From the NCBI GenBank assembly GCA_937919945.1, contig CALESY010000045.1, positions 1-28,770 of the forward strand: DNA of 28,770 nucleotides. The letters run 5' to 3'. Position numbers and translations under genes: made by a program. This document shows positions 21,950-28,770 of this stretch, piece after piece. This DNA is from an uncultured Chitinophagaceae bacterium. Its GTDB lineage: Bacteria; Bacteroidota; Bacteroidia; Chitinophagales; Chitinophagaceae. The notes beneath the pieces are model-generated. The model worked only from the letters and a program-made list of their open reading frames with translations. It searched no databases and was not told the DNA's origin. The number at the start of each line of letters is the position of its first letter. Position 1 is the first letter of the stretch.

Positions 21950-22912
21950 ATGAAACTCAAAGATATACTATCATTATTGGCGATTGTTGCTTTGCTGACT
22001 TCCTGTGAGAAGCAGGAACTGCCGGTTCCTGCTCACCAATCAGGGGATATTCAAACCGGCGCAGTGAATATGGAGCAGGATTACAGATGGCAAATATTCT
22101 ATGACTTAAATACAAATAAAATAGTCAGTAAGAACCTGAAAACTGCATGGGATTTAGCGTTTGAGAATACATCAGACGGTTTTCATGTATTCCTGAACAG
22201 CTCTAAGATGATGTATGCCTATAATACCGGAAAAACTGACATAAATAGCATAACTATCTCAGATACTATTGGCAAAAAAGCATGGGACAACCCGACTGGA
22301 CACCCGGATAGTACAGCCATAGGCAATTGGCAAAAAACAAATACAGTCTATATTATCGACAGGGGGAATAGCCTGACAGGTATGAAATTAGGATTATGGA
22401 AAATCAAGTTTATTAGTGTAGATGATGAGAAGTATGTAATAGAGTTTGGTGCATTAGACGATACGCAATTGATAAAATACATAGTAAATAAGGATACCAT
22501 GTATAATTTATCTTTTTTGTCTTTTGAGGAAAGAAAACAAGTAATGATAGAACCTCTCAAGTATAAATGGGATATCGTGTTTACTCAATACACCCACGTA
22601 TTTGTTAATCCGGCACAGCCATACCTTGTTACCGGTTGTTTGTTGAATCGATATAGCACATCTGCTGTGTTAGATACAAGTATTTCGTTTAATGATATTG
22701 CTGCTAAAGATATTAACAGGTTAAAGTTTTCGCCATTGATAAATACAATCGGATATGATTGGAAAGCGTATACAGGGAGTACATATGTCACGTACACTAA
22801 ATTGAATTACATCATACAGAATCGGGATGGGTATTATTATAAACTTCACTTCATCGACTTTCTCGATATGGGTTTGAAAGGTAATCCTAAATGGGAGTAC
22901 CAGAAGTTGTGA
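21950..22912 (+). CDS. hmuY: HmuY-family lipoprotein
   Basis: 320 residues from the ATG at 21950. The signal peptide ends LLTSC with lipid Cys19. The HmuY blocks are present: YRWQIFYDLNTNKIVSKNLKTAWDLAFEN (in part), KWDIVFTQYTHVF, PYLVTGCLLNRY and NTIGYDWKAYTGSTY. Unlike the first HmuY it has no T9SS tail and is membrane-anchored. With the receptor 5 bp upstream it probably acts as the surface-bound heme acceptor that hands ligand to the receptor, while the first copy may act at a distance. The methyltransferase gene begins within or just after its 3' end. Confidence 0.78.
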   Translation: MKLKDILSLLAIVALLTSCEKQELPVPAHQSGDIQTGAVNMEQDYRWQIFYDLNTNKIVSKNLKTAWDLAFENTSDGFHVFLNSSKMMYAYNTGKTDINSITISDTIGKKAWDNPTGHPDSTAIGNWQKTNTVYIIDRGNSLTGMKLGLWKIKFISVDDEKYVIEFGALDDTQLIKYIVNKDTMYNLSFLSFEERKQVMIEPLKYKWDIVFTQYTHVFVNPAQPYLVTGCLLNRYSTSAVLDTSISFNDIAAKDINRLKFSPLINTIGYDWKAYTGSTYVTYTKLNYIIQNRDGYYYKLHFIDFLDMGLKGNPKWEYQKL

Positions 22913-22929
22913 TATTAAATAGAGGTATT

Positions 22930-23616
22930 ATGGTATTATATGAAAAAAGAGTGAATGGGGAAGGAATCAGGAATTCATTAGTTGCAAGTAGCGTATTGGT
23001 GGGTACATTACAGGATTATTCAGATCATATTCCTAAAAGGTATCGTAAAAGCATATTCAACAAGGTTGCAGAATTTACCTCCAGGATAAGTGAGGTGAAG
23101 CATCATGACAGGGTACTGGATGTGGGCTTATGTAGCTTTTGTTTGCCTGAAATGTTAATGTACAAAGCGGAAGATTTGTTTATTGCAGGTATAGAACAGG
23201 AAGCGTTTACAGTAAGAAAGGCAAGGCGAAAATTTAAAAATTATCTTTGCACAGGACAAGTTGAGCTCAAATGTGCGGAGCCTTCACATATACCTTATCC
23301 TGACAACGTCTTTGATAAAGTCTACGCCATAGATAATACAATTCTCAACGAGGTAGATCCTTTAGCCTGTTTGAAAGAAACACATCGGGTGCTTAAGCAT
23401 AATAAAAGTGTATTTCTTAGTATGATATTACCCATGCAATATGACAATGAAAAAGCGAGGTTGCAACAAATCCATTCAACATTTGAATTGTCAGTCATGA
23501 CGTTATTGATACAAGCAGGTTTTATAAATGTTCGTTTTGTCAGAGGTTACCATTCCCATATAAATACCCCCAAGTTTACATTCCAATCCATCTGTGTAAT
23601 AGGGGATAAGGATTAG
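22930..23616 (+). CDS. Class I SAM-dependent methyltransferase-like protein
   Basis: 228 residues from the ATG at 22930, 17 bp after the HmuY lipoprotein stop; an in-frame ATG at 22891 would overlap it. The Rossmann core is seen: HDRVLDVGLCSFCLPEML (motif I), IAGIEQEAF (acidic strand 2), AEPSHIPYPDNVFDKVYAIDNTI (motif for SAM and catalytic loop) and ECLKETHRVLK-like CLKETHRVLKHNKSVFL. Motif I is degenerate (DVGLCSF for the usual DxGxGxG), so SAM binding may be altered. The last gene of the receptor operon; it might modify a tetrapyrrole or serve another purpose. It is followed by a strong terminator. Confidence 0.65.
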   Translation: MVLYEKRVNGEGIRNSLVASSVLVGTLQDYSDHIPKRYRKSIFNKVAEFTSRISEVKHHDRVLDVGLCSFCLPEMLMYKAEDLFIAGIEQEAFTVRKARRKFKNYLCTGQVELKCAEPSHIPYPDNVFDKVYAIDNTILNEVDPLACLKETHRVLKHNKSVFLSMILPMQYDNEKARLQQIHSTFELSVMTLLIQAGFINVRFVRGYHSHINTPKFTFQSICVIGDKD

Positions 23617-23664
23617 AGTCGGCTATACCTAAACATGAAACAATAATTTCCATTGCAAGTGTAA

Positions 23665-23692
23665 AACAAAAGCCCTATTAGGGGCTTTTGTT
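23665..23692 (+). terminator. Terminator of the receptor operon
   Basis: AACAAAAGCCC (23665-23675) and GGGCTTTTGTT (23682-23692) form an 11-bp stem with A and T runs in the arms, suitable for both strands. Confidence 0.85.
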
Positions 23693-23992
23693 GATTATGA
23701 AATAATGATTAAACATAATTTTAATGCCCTATAAAAGCACTATTATGGTAATTAATGGTAGTTGTTTTTATGGTATTAGTAGTTATCAATTGAACATATA
23801 ACAGCATTCGGTTTCTCAAGGCTTATTTATATTGAATCACAAACTGGCAGATATTTTTCTTGAAAACTTATTATGCTACATTTAAAGCAGAGGAATAATC
23901 GTAGAGGGATAGTTAATACTGATCCAAAGTGTAGGATAACATTGTCTGCATTATCTCTTAGAGATATTGTAAAGGAATTTTGTTCAAGAAGA
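23693..23992. other. AT-rich intergenic stretch, no gene seen
   Basis: About 300 bp between the receptor operon terminator and a convergent membrane-protein gene. No open frame of note and no clear repeat. Confidence 0.4.
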
Positions 23993-24484
23993 CTAGTTAT
24001 AACCTCTTGTAGCGAACATCATTAACAGGAAAATACTTGTAATGACAACTAACCCAATGCGGGGAATAATTTTTAAACGGCTGTATACAAGATTATGATT
24101 TTGCTCAATCATACATGCATCTTTTGGATAAATTAGTTTTGCCAATTTTGTTTCAAGAAAAAAATGGAAAAATGTAAGTAATAATCCTAAAATCCCTCCG
24201 ATAATTAATGCAAATTCCCACCTGTTGGTACTTGTTAGTGATATATCAAAGCCTGTGTATAGCCATAGTAATATGGCCCCTGTTAATACAGTTATTGCAG
24301 AAAGTATAGACGCCATCCTGAACAACATTGGAAATACCGTCATAAGCATCTCACTTTTACCTTCTTTGTCATTTTTTGAAAGGATTGGTATCATAATAAA
24401 ATTGATGACATACACTTCGCCAAGCCATATTGAAGCTGATAATACATGTATGTATCGAATTGGGAGTAATAGTTCGTTGGTCAT
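23993..24484 (-). CDS. Four-helix membrane protein, CopD/HemJ-like topology
   Basis: 163 residues, four membrane spans (about 8-30, 49-72, 88-112 and 138-157). The first helix holds IRYIHVLSASIWLGEVYVINF, with the His and the Trp-Leu-Gly pattern seen in CopD, HemJ and related small cytochrome-like membrane proteins; a second His cluster (FFHFFLE) lies in helix 3. These could ligate heme, but that is inference. It is a single gene, convergent with the receptor operon. A fixed family assignment is not possible by eye. Confidence 0.55.
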   Translation of the reverse strand: MTNELLLPIRYIHVLSASIWLGEVYVINFIMIPILSKNDKEGKSEMLMTVFPMLFRMASILSAITVLTGAILLWLYTGFDISLTSTNRWEFALIIGGILGLLLTFFHFFLETKLAKLIYPKDACMIEQNHNLVYSRLKIIPRIGLVVITSIFLLMMFATRGYN

Positions 24485-24847
24485 TATTAATGATTTTTCT
24501 TTACAAAACTATCTACAAAAGGCTACAACAGTTTTATTATATGGGAAAATTACTGAGTATCGTGTTTTGGGAATATTAGCACATAATTTCTTGCATGACA
24601 TAGAAGTCATCGCGTGCAAATTTTGTAATATGATTTTTCAAAATGCCACCCTTTATTGATTAGTAATAATTTTGTGACTAAGAGCAAAAATACGAGTGTA
24701 GAATTAGTTGTATGTGATTAAACAGTCGAGTTAGTATTGGTACACTAATGGGTTGTAAATATTGGATATGTGCATAGATAAATACAAGAACTATTGTGTA
24801 TAGTATGAGAAGCTATAGTTATATCAGAGTATCAATATCAAAATAAT
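24485..24847. other. Intergenic stretch without a supported gene
   Basis: AT-rich. It separates the AT-rich cargo-like region from the more GC-rich GTPase operon. No copy of the tRNA-Leu 3' end was found here. Confidence 0.4.
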
Positions 24848-24871
24848 ACAGCCCGTAAGAATACGGCCTGT
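24848..24871 (-). terminator. Probable terminator of the GTPase operon
   Basis: ACAG-C-CCGTA pairs with TACGG-C-CTGT around AGAA, with one C-C mismatch, about 50 bp after the GTPase stop on the minus strand. There is no long T run. Confidence 0.45.
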
Positions 24872-24920
24872 CTGCTGATTATGCAGTGATATGAAAAAAT
24901 ACATCGCCTGTTTTGTATTG

Positions 24921-26111
24921 CTAAACGGGGAATTCGTCTTTAAACTTCATGCGCGTTTCATACATGAACAATTCTGTATCGGCAAGCAGACAATTGTTTA
25001 GCTCACTAACTATCTGCTCTTTATCCATTTCCTGACCGATAAAAACTATTTCGTTCATTCTGTCTCCCCATTTTTTATCCCAGCGGCTTTCAATTACATC
25101 TTTATTATCTGCAAAGTAGCTGTATCTGATGCGCTCTGCATAAGGCATGCTGCACCACCATACACCTGCTTTCTCTATACGTGATGAACCACCCGCCTGA
25201 CTGAAGTTGATAGCATCATCGGGGCGCGATGCCAACCAGAATAACCCCTTAGCTCTTATAATGTTTGACGGATATTGTTCGTTCAGGTATTTCCAAAATC
25301 TTTCAGGGTGAAAGGGGCGCTTGTTTCTGAATACAAAAGAACTGATACCATATGCTTCGGTTTCGGGCGTATGTTCATTATTCAGTTCTGCTATCCAACC
25401 TGCGGCGTTTTGCGCTTTTTCAAAATCGAACAATCCTGTATTTAATATCTGTTCGGGCTCTACCTTTCCAAAAACCGCATGCAGTATTCTTGCTGCAGGG
25501 TTCAGCCTTGCAATAGCCGCATGCAACAGTTGCAATGTTTTATCATCTACAAGGTCGGTCTTGTTCAGTATTATAACATCTGCAAACTCTACCTGGTCTG
25601 TCAGCAAGTTTACAATGGTACGATCATCACCTTCCATATCCGTCAGTCTTCTGTCTGCCAGTCTTTCAACCGTGCTGAAGTCTTTGAAGAAATTGAAACA
25701 ATCAACTACTGTTACCATTGTATCTATATAGCTGATATCAGCAAGGGATGATGCACCATCCGCATCTTCAAAACTCCATGTCTGCGCAACGGGCACAGGC
25801 TCTGAAATACCTGTGCTTTCTATCAGCAGGTGGTCAAACTTCCCCTCTGCTGCCAGTCTTTTCACTTCTATCATCAGGTCTTCGCGCAGGGTACAACATA
25901 TGCAACCATTACTCATTTCCACCAGCTTTTCTTCTGTTCTTGAAAAAGACTGTTCACGCTCTACCATTTGTGCATCAATATTCACTTCGCTCATGTCATT
26001 TACTATTACTGCAACCTTCAGGTTTTTCCTGTTGTGCAATACGTGGTTGAGCAGTGTTGTCTTCCCTGCGCCCAAAAAGCCACTCAAAACAGTGACGGGT
26101 AGTTTTTTCAT
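24921..26111 (-). CDS. COG0523 (CobW/ZigA-type) metal-chaperone GTPase
   Basis: 396 residues. The P-loop GFLGAGKTT (11-19), the metal-binding CICC motif (Cys70, Cys72, Cys73), VVDC, LNKTD and a CobW C-terminal domain (about 270-380) are present. COG0523 GTPases deliver metals to target enzymes; those controlled by Zur serve zinc-starved cells. The gene follows the reductase gene by 12 bp on the same strand, and the operon diverges from a Fur-family gene, so a zinc-limitation role is the best inference. The WWCSMP and HPERFWKYL segments are typical of the ZigA/YciC-like subgroup. Confidence 0.85.
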   Translation of the reverse strand: MKKLPVTVLSGFLGAGKTTLLNHVLHNRKNLKVAVIVNDMSEVNIDAQMVEREQSFSRTEEKLVEMSNGCICCTLREDLMIEVKRLAAEGKFDHLLIESTGISEPVPVAQTWSFEDADGASSLADISYIDTMVTVVDCFNFFKDFSTVERLADRRLTDMEGDDRTIVNLLTDQVEFADVIILNKTDLVDDKTLQLLHAAIARLNPAARILHAVFGKVEPEQILNTGLFDFEKAQNAAGWIAELNNEHTPETEAYGISSFVFRNKRPFHPERFWKYLNEQYPSNIIRAKGLFWLASRPDDAINFSQAGGSSRIEKAGVWWCSMPYAERIRYSYFADNKDVIESRWDKKWGDRMNEIVFIGQEMDKEQIVSELNNCLLADTELFMYETRMKFKDEFPV

Positions 26112-26123
26112 TGTTCTTATTGA

Positions 26124-27023
26124 TTAAAATTCCAGTTCTATTAATTCTTTATTCACAGCAGCACCCGCCATAGTACCAGACGCCATTGCTGTGTGAATGG
26201 TTCTGAAAGGAGATATACAATCGCCTGCGGCATATACACCACTAACGGTTGTTTGCCCCATCATATCTACTTTTATAAGCCCCATATCTGTAAGCACACA
26301 ACCGACAGATACAGGCAATACCGCGTGCTGCTCCATTGGGAAACGTCCGTAGATTACGGATACCTGCTGTTGTGTACCATCATTAAAACATACCGCTGAT
26401 ACACGACCGTTTGTATGTGCAATGCGTTGCACATGCTTGCCAATTACCAGTACTCCTTTTTCTTCGCATAGTTGTAAAAATGACGCATCTAAAAGCTTGC
26501 CATCTGTAGCACATGCATACAGTTGCTTAGTCCATTGGGATAATAGTTTTACCATTTCAGGGATGTCTTTTGCAGTTGCGAGTATCATTGTAGGTTCGCC
26601 ACGCACCTCATACCCATGACAGTACGGGCAGTGCAATAATGTTTTTCCCCAACAAGCTGCGGCACCATCTATATCGGGCAGTATATCTCTCATACCTGTA
26701 GCAAAAATCAGCTTTCTGCATTCGTAGTTTTCATTGGCTGTAGCTATTATAAAACCTGCATCTGTCTTAGAAACATGCAATGCTTCCTGTTTTCTTATCT
26801 CCACTGTGGAATAGTTAAGTAATTCCTTCAGCACTTTTTCTTTTATTGATGCAGGTGATTCGCCATCATGTGTCAATACATTATGTGCATGTATTGTAAA
26901 TCTGTTGCAAGGCTTATCGGTATCCAGTACCAATACCTTTCGCAGAGAGCGACCAAGTGTCATGGCTGCTGCCAAGCCAGCAAAACTGCCACCTACAATT
27001 ATTGCATCATACCTATTGTTCAT
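26124..27023 (-). CDS. Thioredoxin-reductase-like FAD/NAD(P) oxidoreductase
   Basis: 299 residues from the ATG at 27021-27023; the frame is open further upstream, with another ATG at 27086, but the normal FAD-binding start is close to the first. FAD motif IIVGGSFAGLAAA (8-20), redox motif HCPYCHGYE (Cys132 and Cys135), and the C-terminal VSGVYAAGDC FAD loop are intact. The NADP-side glycine motif is weak (MILATAKDIPE), as in the atypical thioredoxin-reductase-like family. It likely transfers electrons between NAD(P)H or another donor and a disulfide or quinone-like substrate; the partner is unknown. It is the first gene of the operon with the COG0523 GTPase. Confidence 0.82.
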   Translation of the reverse strand: MNNRYDAIIVGGSFAGLAAAMTLGRSLRKVLVLDTDKPCNRFTIHAHNVLTHDGESPASIKEKVLKELLNYSTVEIRKQEALHVSKTDAGFIIATANENYECRKLIFATGMRDILPDIDGAAACWGKTLLHCPYCHGYEVRGEPTMILATAKDIPEMVKLLSQWTKQLYACATDGKLLDASFLQLCEEKGVLVIGKHVQRIAHTNGRVSAVCFNDGTQQQVSVIYGRFPMEQHAVLPVSVGCVLTDMGLIKVDMMGQTTVSGVYAAGDCISPFRTIHTAMASGTMAGAAVNKELIELEF

Positions 27024-27129
27024 TGTCTCATTTTTTTGTTTGGCAAATACACGATGCACAGTCGGCAACAACAGACCACCACTCATTATCAGAAATATTC
27101 TTCGGTTAATCTTTGGTATTAACACCACC

Positions 27130-27188
27130 TTATCGCAACTTTGTTGCAATAATAAGAAGATTTTCTTATTGCGACAAAATTGCAATAA
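27130..27188. promoter_or_regulatory. Two 23-bp palindromes, candidate Fur/Zur operators
   Basis: Site 1 (27130-27152): TTATCGCAAC-ttt-GTTGCAATAA, one mismatch. Site 2 (27166-27188): TTATTGCGAC-aaa-ATTGCAATAA, matching in the outer 7 bp. They are 36 bp apart in the divergent region, and site 2 ends 5 bp before the regulator ATG. Size and symmetry fit a Fur-family dimer site. Confidence 0.65.
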
Positions 27189-27193
27189 TAAAA

Positions 27194-27580
27194 ATGACAG
27201 TAAAAAGAAGAAATACACAAATTCAGCAAAGTATACTGCAGTTGTTTGCAGACAAACCGCGTGCGCTAAGCCACACAGAAATAGAAAATATGTTGGATGT
27301 AAATGCCGACAGGGCAACCATATTCAGAGTTATGAACAGGTTTGTGGAAGACGGCATAGCCCACAAAATAGTATCGGACGAGGGCAAGAGTTACTTTGCC
27401 CTATGTACAGGAAAGTGCACCAACACACATCATCATGATAATCATTCGCACTTCAGGTGTACAAAATGCAATGCTATGGAATGTATGCATGATAATGTGC
27501 GTATAAGCCTGCCTAAAGGGTACACCCTATTACACTCAAACATTGTAGTAACAGGTATCTGCAATAACTGCAATGCATAA
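27194..27580 (+). CDS. Fur-family metalloregulator, Zur-like
   Basis: 128 residues from the ATG at 27194. A winged-helix domain (6-70) with ALSHTEIENML and DRATIFRVMNRFVEDGI is followed by a dimerisation domain. Structural zinc ligands are Cys89, Cys92, Cys123 and Cys126, in the usual two CxxC pairs. A His-rich segment THHHDNHSHF (79-88) provides the sensory site. In such proteins metal-loaded dimers repress uptake and chaperone genes. The two palindromes just upstream, and the divergent COG0523 operon, suggest it is an autoregulated zinc (or other metal) regulator. Confidence 0.85.
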   Translation: MTVKRRNTQIQQSILQLFADKPRALSHTEIENMLDVNADRATIFRVMNRFVEDGIAHKIVSDEGKSYFALCTGKCTNTHHHDNHSHFRCTKCNAMECMHDNVRISLPKGYTLLHSNIVVTGICNNCNA

Positions 27581-27813
27581 CCATGACTAAGAAATGAAAT
27601 ATTGCTAATAACATTTGTATTAGGCAAACGGTAGCCCCAATGTTATTTATTGCCATGTTGCATTATTTAGTATACTGAGTAGGTTCACTAATTATCCGGA
27701 TATTCATATGGCATAATATTATTTTGGGGTTTTCAGGAAAACTGAATAGCTCTTAGCGATAGGACACATAACAATCTTCTAAAATAACGTCTATAAGTTT
27801 TATCATTCTGTCA

Positions 27814-28086
27814 TTGATGATTGAAAAGAATATTACTATTACATGCAATTATGTATTGGCATATATGGTTTGTATTCGTGAAATTGAATGGTACCCTAAG
27901 TTCGATGAATCCACTTCACATTTTTCACCCCCATTTATAAGTAAGGTTGACCACGAAATGTATGAAAAAGTGTTTTCAATGTATTATCCATTCGATACGG
28001 CATTTACAAATGTCAGTTATTTAGTAGCAGATGGAAGTTCCCGATGTATAGTTAGATGGTTAGTATTCTGCAAGGAAGTTATATAA
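27814..28086 (+). CDS. Possible small hypothetical protein
   Basis: 90 residues, starting MMIEKNITITCNYVLAYMV. No family is recognised and no clear promoter is seen. The sequence has mixed strand-like blocks (NVSYLVADGSSRCIVRWLVF) that look protein-like. It lies in an AT-rich stretch with no other gene. Confidence 0.3.
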   Translation: MMIEKNITITCNYVLAYMVCIREIEWYPKFDESTSHFSPPFISKVDHEMYEKVFSMYYPFDTAFTNVSYLVADGSSRCIVRWLVFCKEVI

Positions 28087-28701
28087 TGCAATTGTAATTT
28101 CTAGATTGATTGTGTAACCATAAAACGAAATGAAGTAAACAAAAAGGATATCCCCTTCCATTTAGTTTAGTTTGATATGAGTATAAAAATATGTAACCTA
28201 GTATTAGACAGGCAATCCCAAGTCTGATTAATGGATGATTCGCATCATACAAAGCAATTAGATATTCTACTCTCCTCAAATGAAAGTAATAAATGGACTT
28301 ACTATAAAGAAACTACCATGTCATGGATACAAACAGGTAAGTCGATTAAATTGATTCAGGTTTTCTATAACTCAAGCATTATTTTCTCTTTAAATGCTTG
28401 AGTGTGCTCAAATCGGTTTAAATAGGACTCTAAATTTGAATTTTCCATCAGTTTTCCTTTGTAAAAACTGTCAACCTACAGCCGTAGAAGACCACAGATA
28501 AGAATATGAAACCTTAGTACAGTTTAAGATTAAAAACTGTGACGTTGTACATCCTAGCCTTTTGCTATATATTGCATTATGCTATTTTGAGATCGTTGCA
28601 CTTTATTGATAAGGATTCAACTACTCACCCCAAACAATAGATATTTACTACAAACTTAAGGTTCAGTCACTAACAGCGATAAATTTGCAGAAAAACAAGA
28701 T
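28087..28701. other. Non-coding AT-rich stretch
   Basis: No supported gene. One hairpin, CTCAAGCATT (28371-28380) with AATGCTTGAG (28393-28402), could be a terminator or processing stem. Confidence 0.4.
28680..28687 (+). promoter_or_regulatory. -7 box (TAAATTTG) before the window-end gene
   Basis: Exact TAnnTTTG match, 14 bp before the ATG at 28702. No clear -33 TTG is seen. Confidence 0.35.
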
Positions 28702-28770
28702 ATGTTCAATTTTTTAGATAAGCCCTACCCATTTTTTCTAAATGACGAAAACAAGAACCTAGTGCTCATT
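28702..28770 (+). CDS. Partial gene, possible LytTR-type membrane regulator N-terminus
   Basis: 23 codons are visible: MFNFLDKPYPFFLND, then ENKNLVLI, open to the window edge. Bacteroidota LytTR proteins with an N-terminal membrane domain often begin with a similar FLNKPYPF phrase before the first helix. The fragment is too short for certainty; a good -7 box precedes it. Confidence 0.45.
   Translation, partial: MFNFLDKPYPFFLNDENKNLVLI

Noticed and set aside
24225..24659. 144-codon plus-strand frame
   Set aside because: Largely antisense to the four-helix membrane protein, whose hydrophobic pattern is much more convincing.
28079..28279. 66-codon minus-strand frame with one hydrophobic segment
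   Set aside because: Short, with no family, promoter or neighbour support.
1..28770. CRISPR arrays, insertion sequences, relaxase or conjugation genes
   Set aside because: No regularly spaced repeats, transposase motifs, relaxase or type IV secretion motifs were seen.

Overview
The window reads as a chromosome segment of a Bacteroidota bacterium, most likely Chitinophagaceae or a close relative. The evidence is a type IX secretion (T9SS) sorting domain, TAnnTTTG-type -7 promoter boxes with little Shine-Dalgarno signal, and several families typical of the phylum (DUF4248, DUF6686, DUF6607, HmuY, LytS-type kinases). The species cannot be named from sequence alone.

Left flank (1-4350), ordinary chromosome. 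A minus-strand operon encodes a LiaF-like membrane protein, a DUF4288 protein and the start of a LytS-type histidine kinase. An 11-bp direct repeat with a 21-bp period lies upstream and looks like a LytTR operator. A GT2 glycosyltransferase with a small membrane protein, a plus-strand sensor kinase and tRNA-Leu(GAG) follow.

Integration module (about 4265-8120). A large serine recombinase reads back into the tRNA-Leu gene, so its C-terminal tail is encoded by the antisense of the tRNA. Upstream are small accessory genes and two divergent DUF4248 paralogues that share a perfect 38-bp inverted repeat. A 250-bp patch with eight ATTACA/TGTAAT motifs follows. No relaxase or conjugation genes and no second attachment site were found, so the far end of the element is unknown.

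Cargo-like region (8120-24500), AT-rich. It holds HU, an AqpZ-type aquaporin with a disrupted 5' end and a secreted beta-rich protein. Next come an exported CbiX-like chelatase with a PepSY-type membrane protein, a QueD/YhbP/thioesterase operon, a nitronate-monooxygenase-like protein, an MbnP-like lipoprotein and a DUF6607 protein. The core is a heme-uptake-like locus: a structured leader RNA, a T9SS-exported HmuY, a DUF6686 protein, a TonB receptor, an HmuY lipoprotein and a methyltransferase. No heme ABC transporter is present. This suggests (inference) that tetrapyrrole is captured outside the cell, imported to the periplasm and perhaps stripped of metal there by the exported CbiX-like protein.

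Right flank (24900-28770). A thioredoxin-reductase-like enzyme and a COG0523 (CobW/ZigA) GTPase form one operon. It diverges from a Fur-family (Zur-like) regulator across two matching 23-bp palindromes, which looks like a metal-limitation module. The window ends inside what is probably a LytTR-type membrane regulator.
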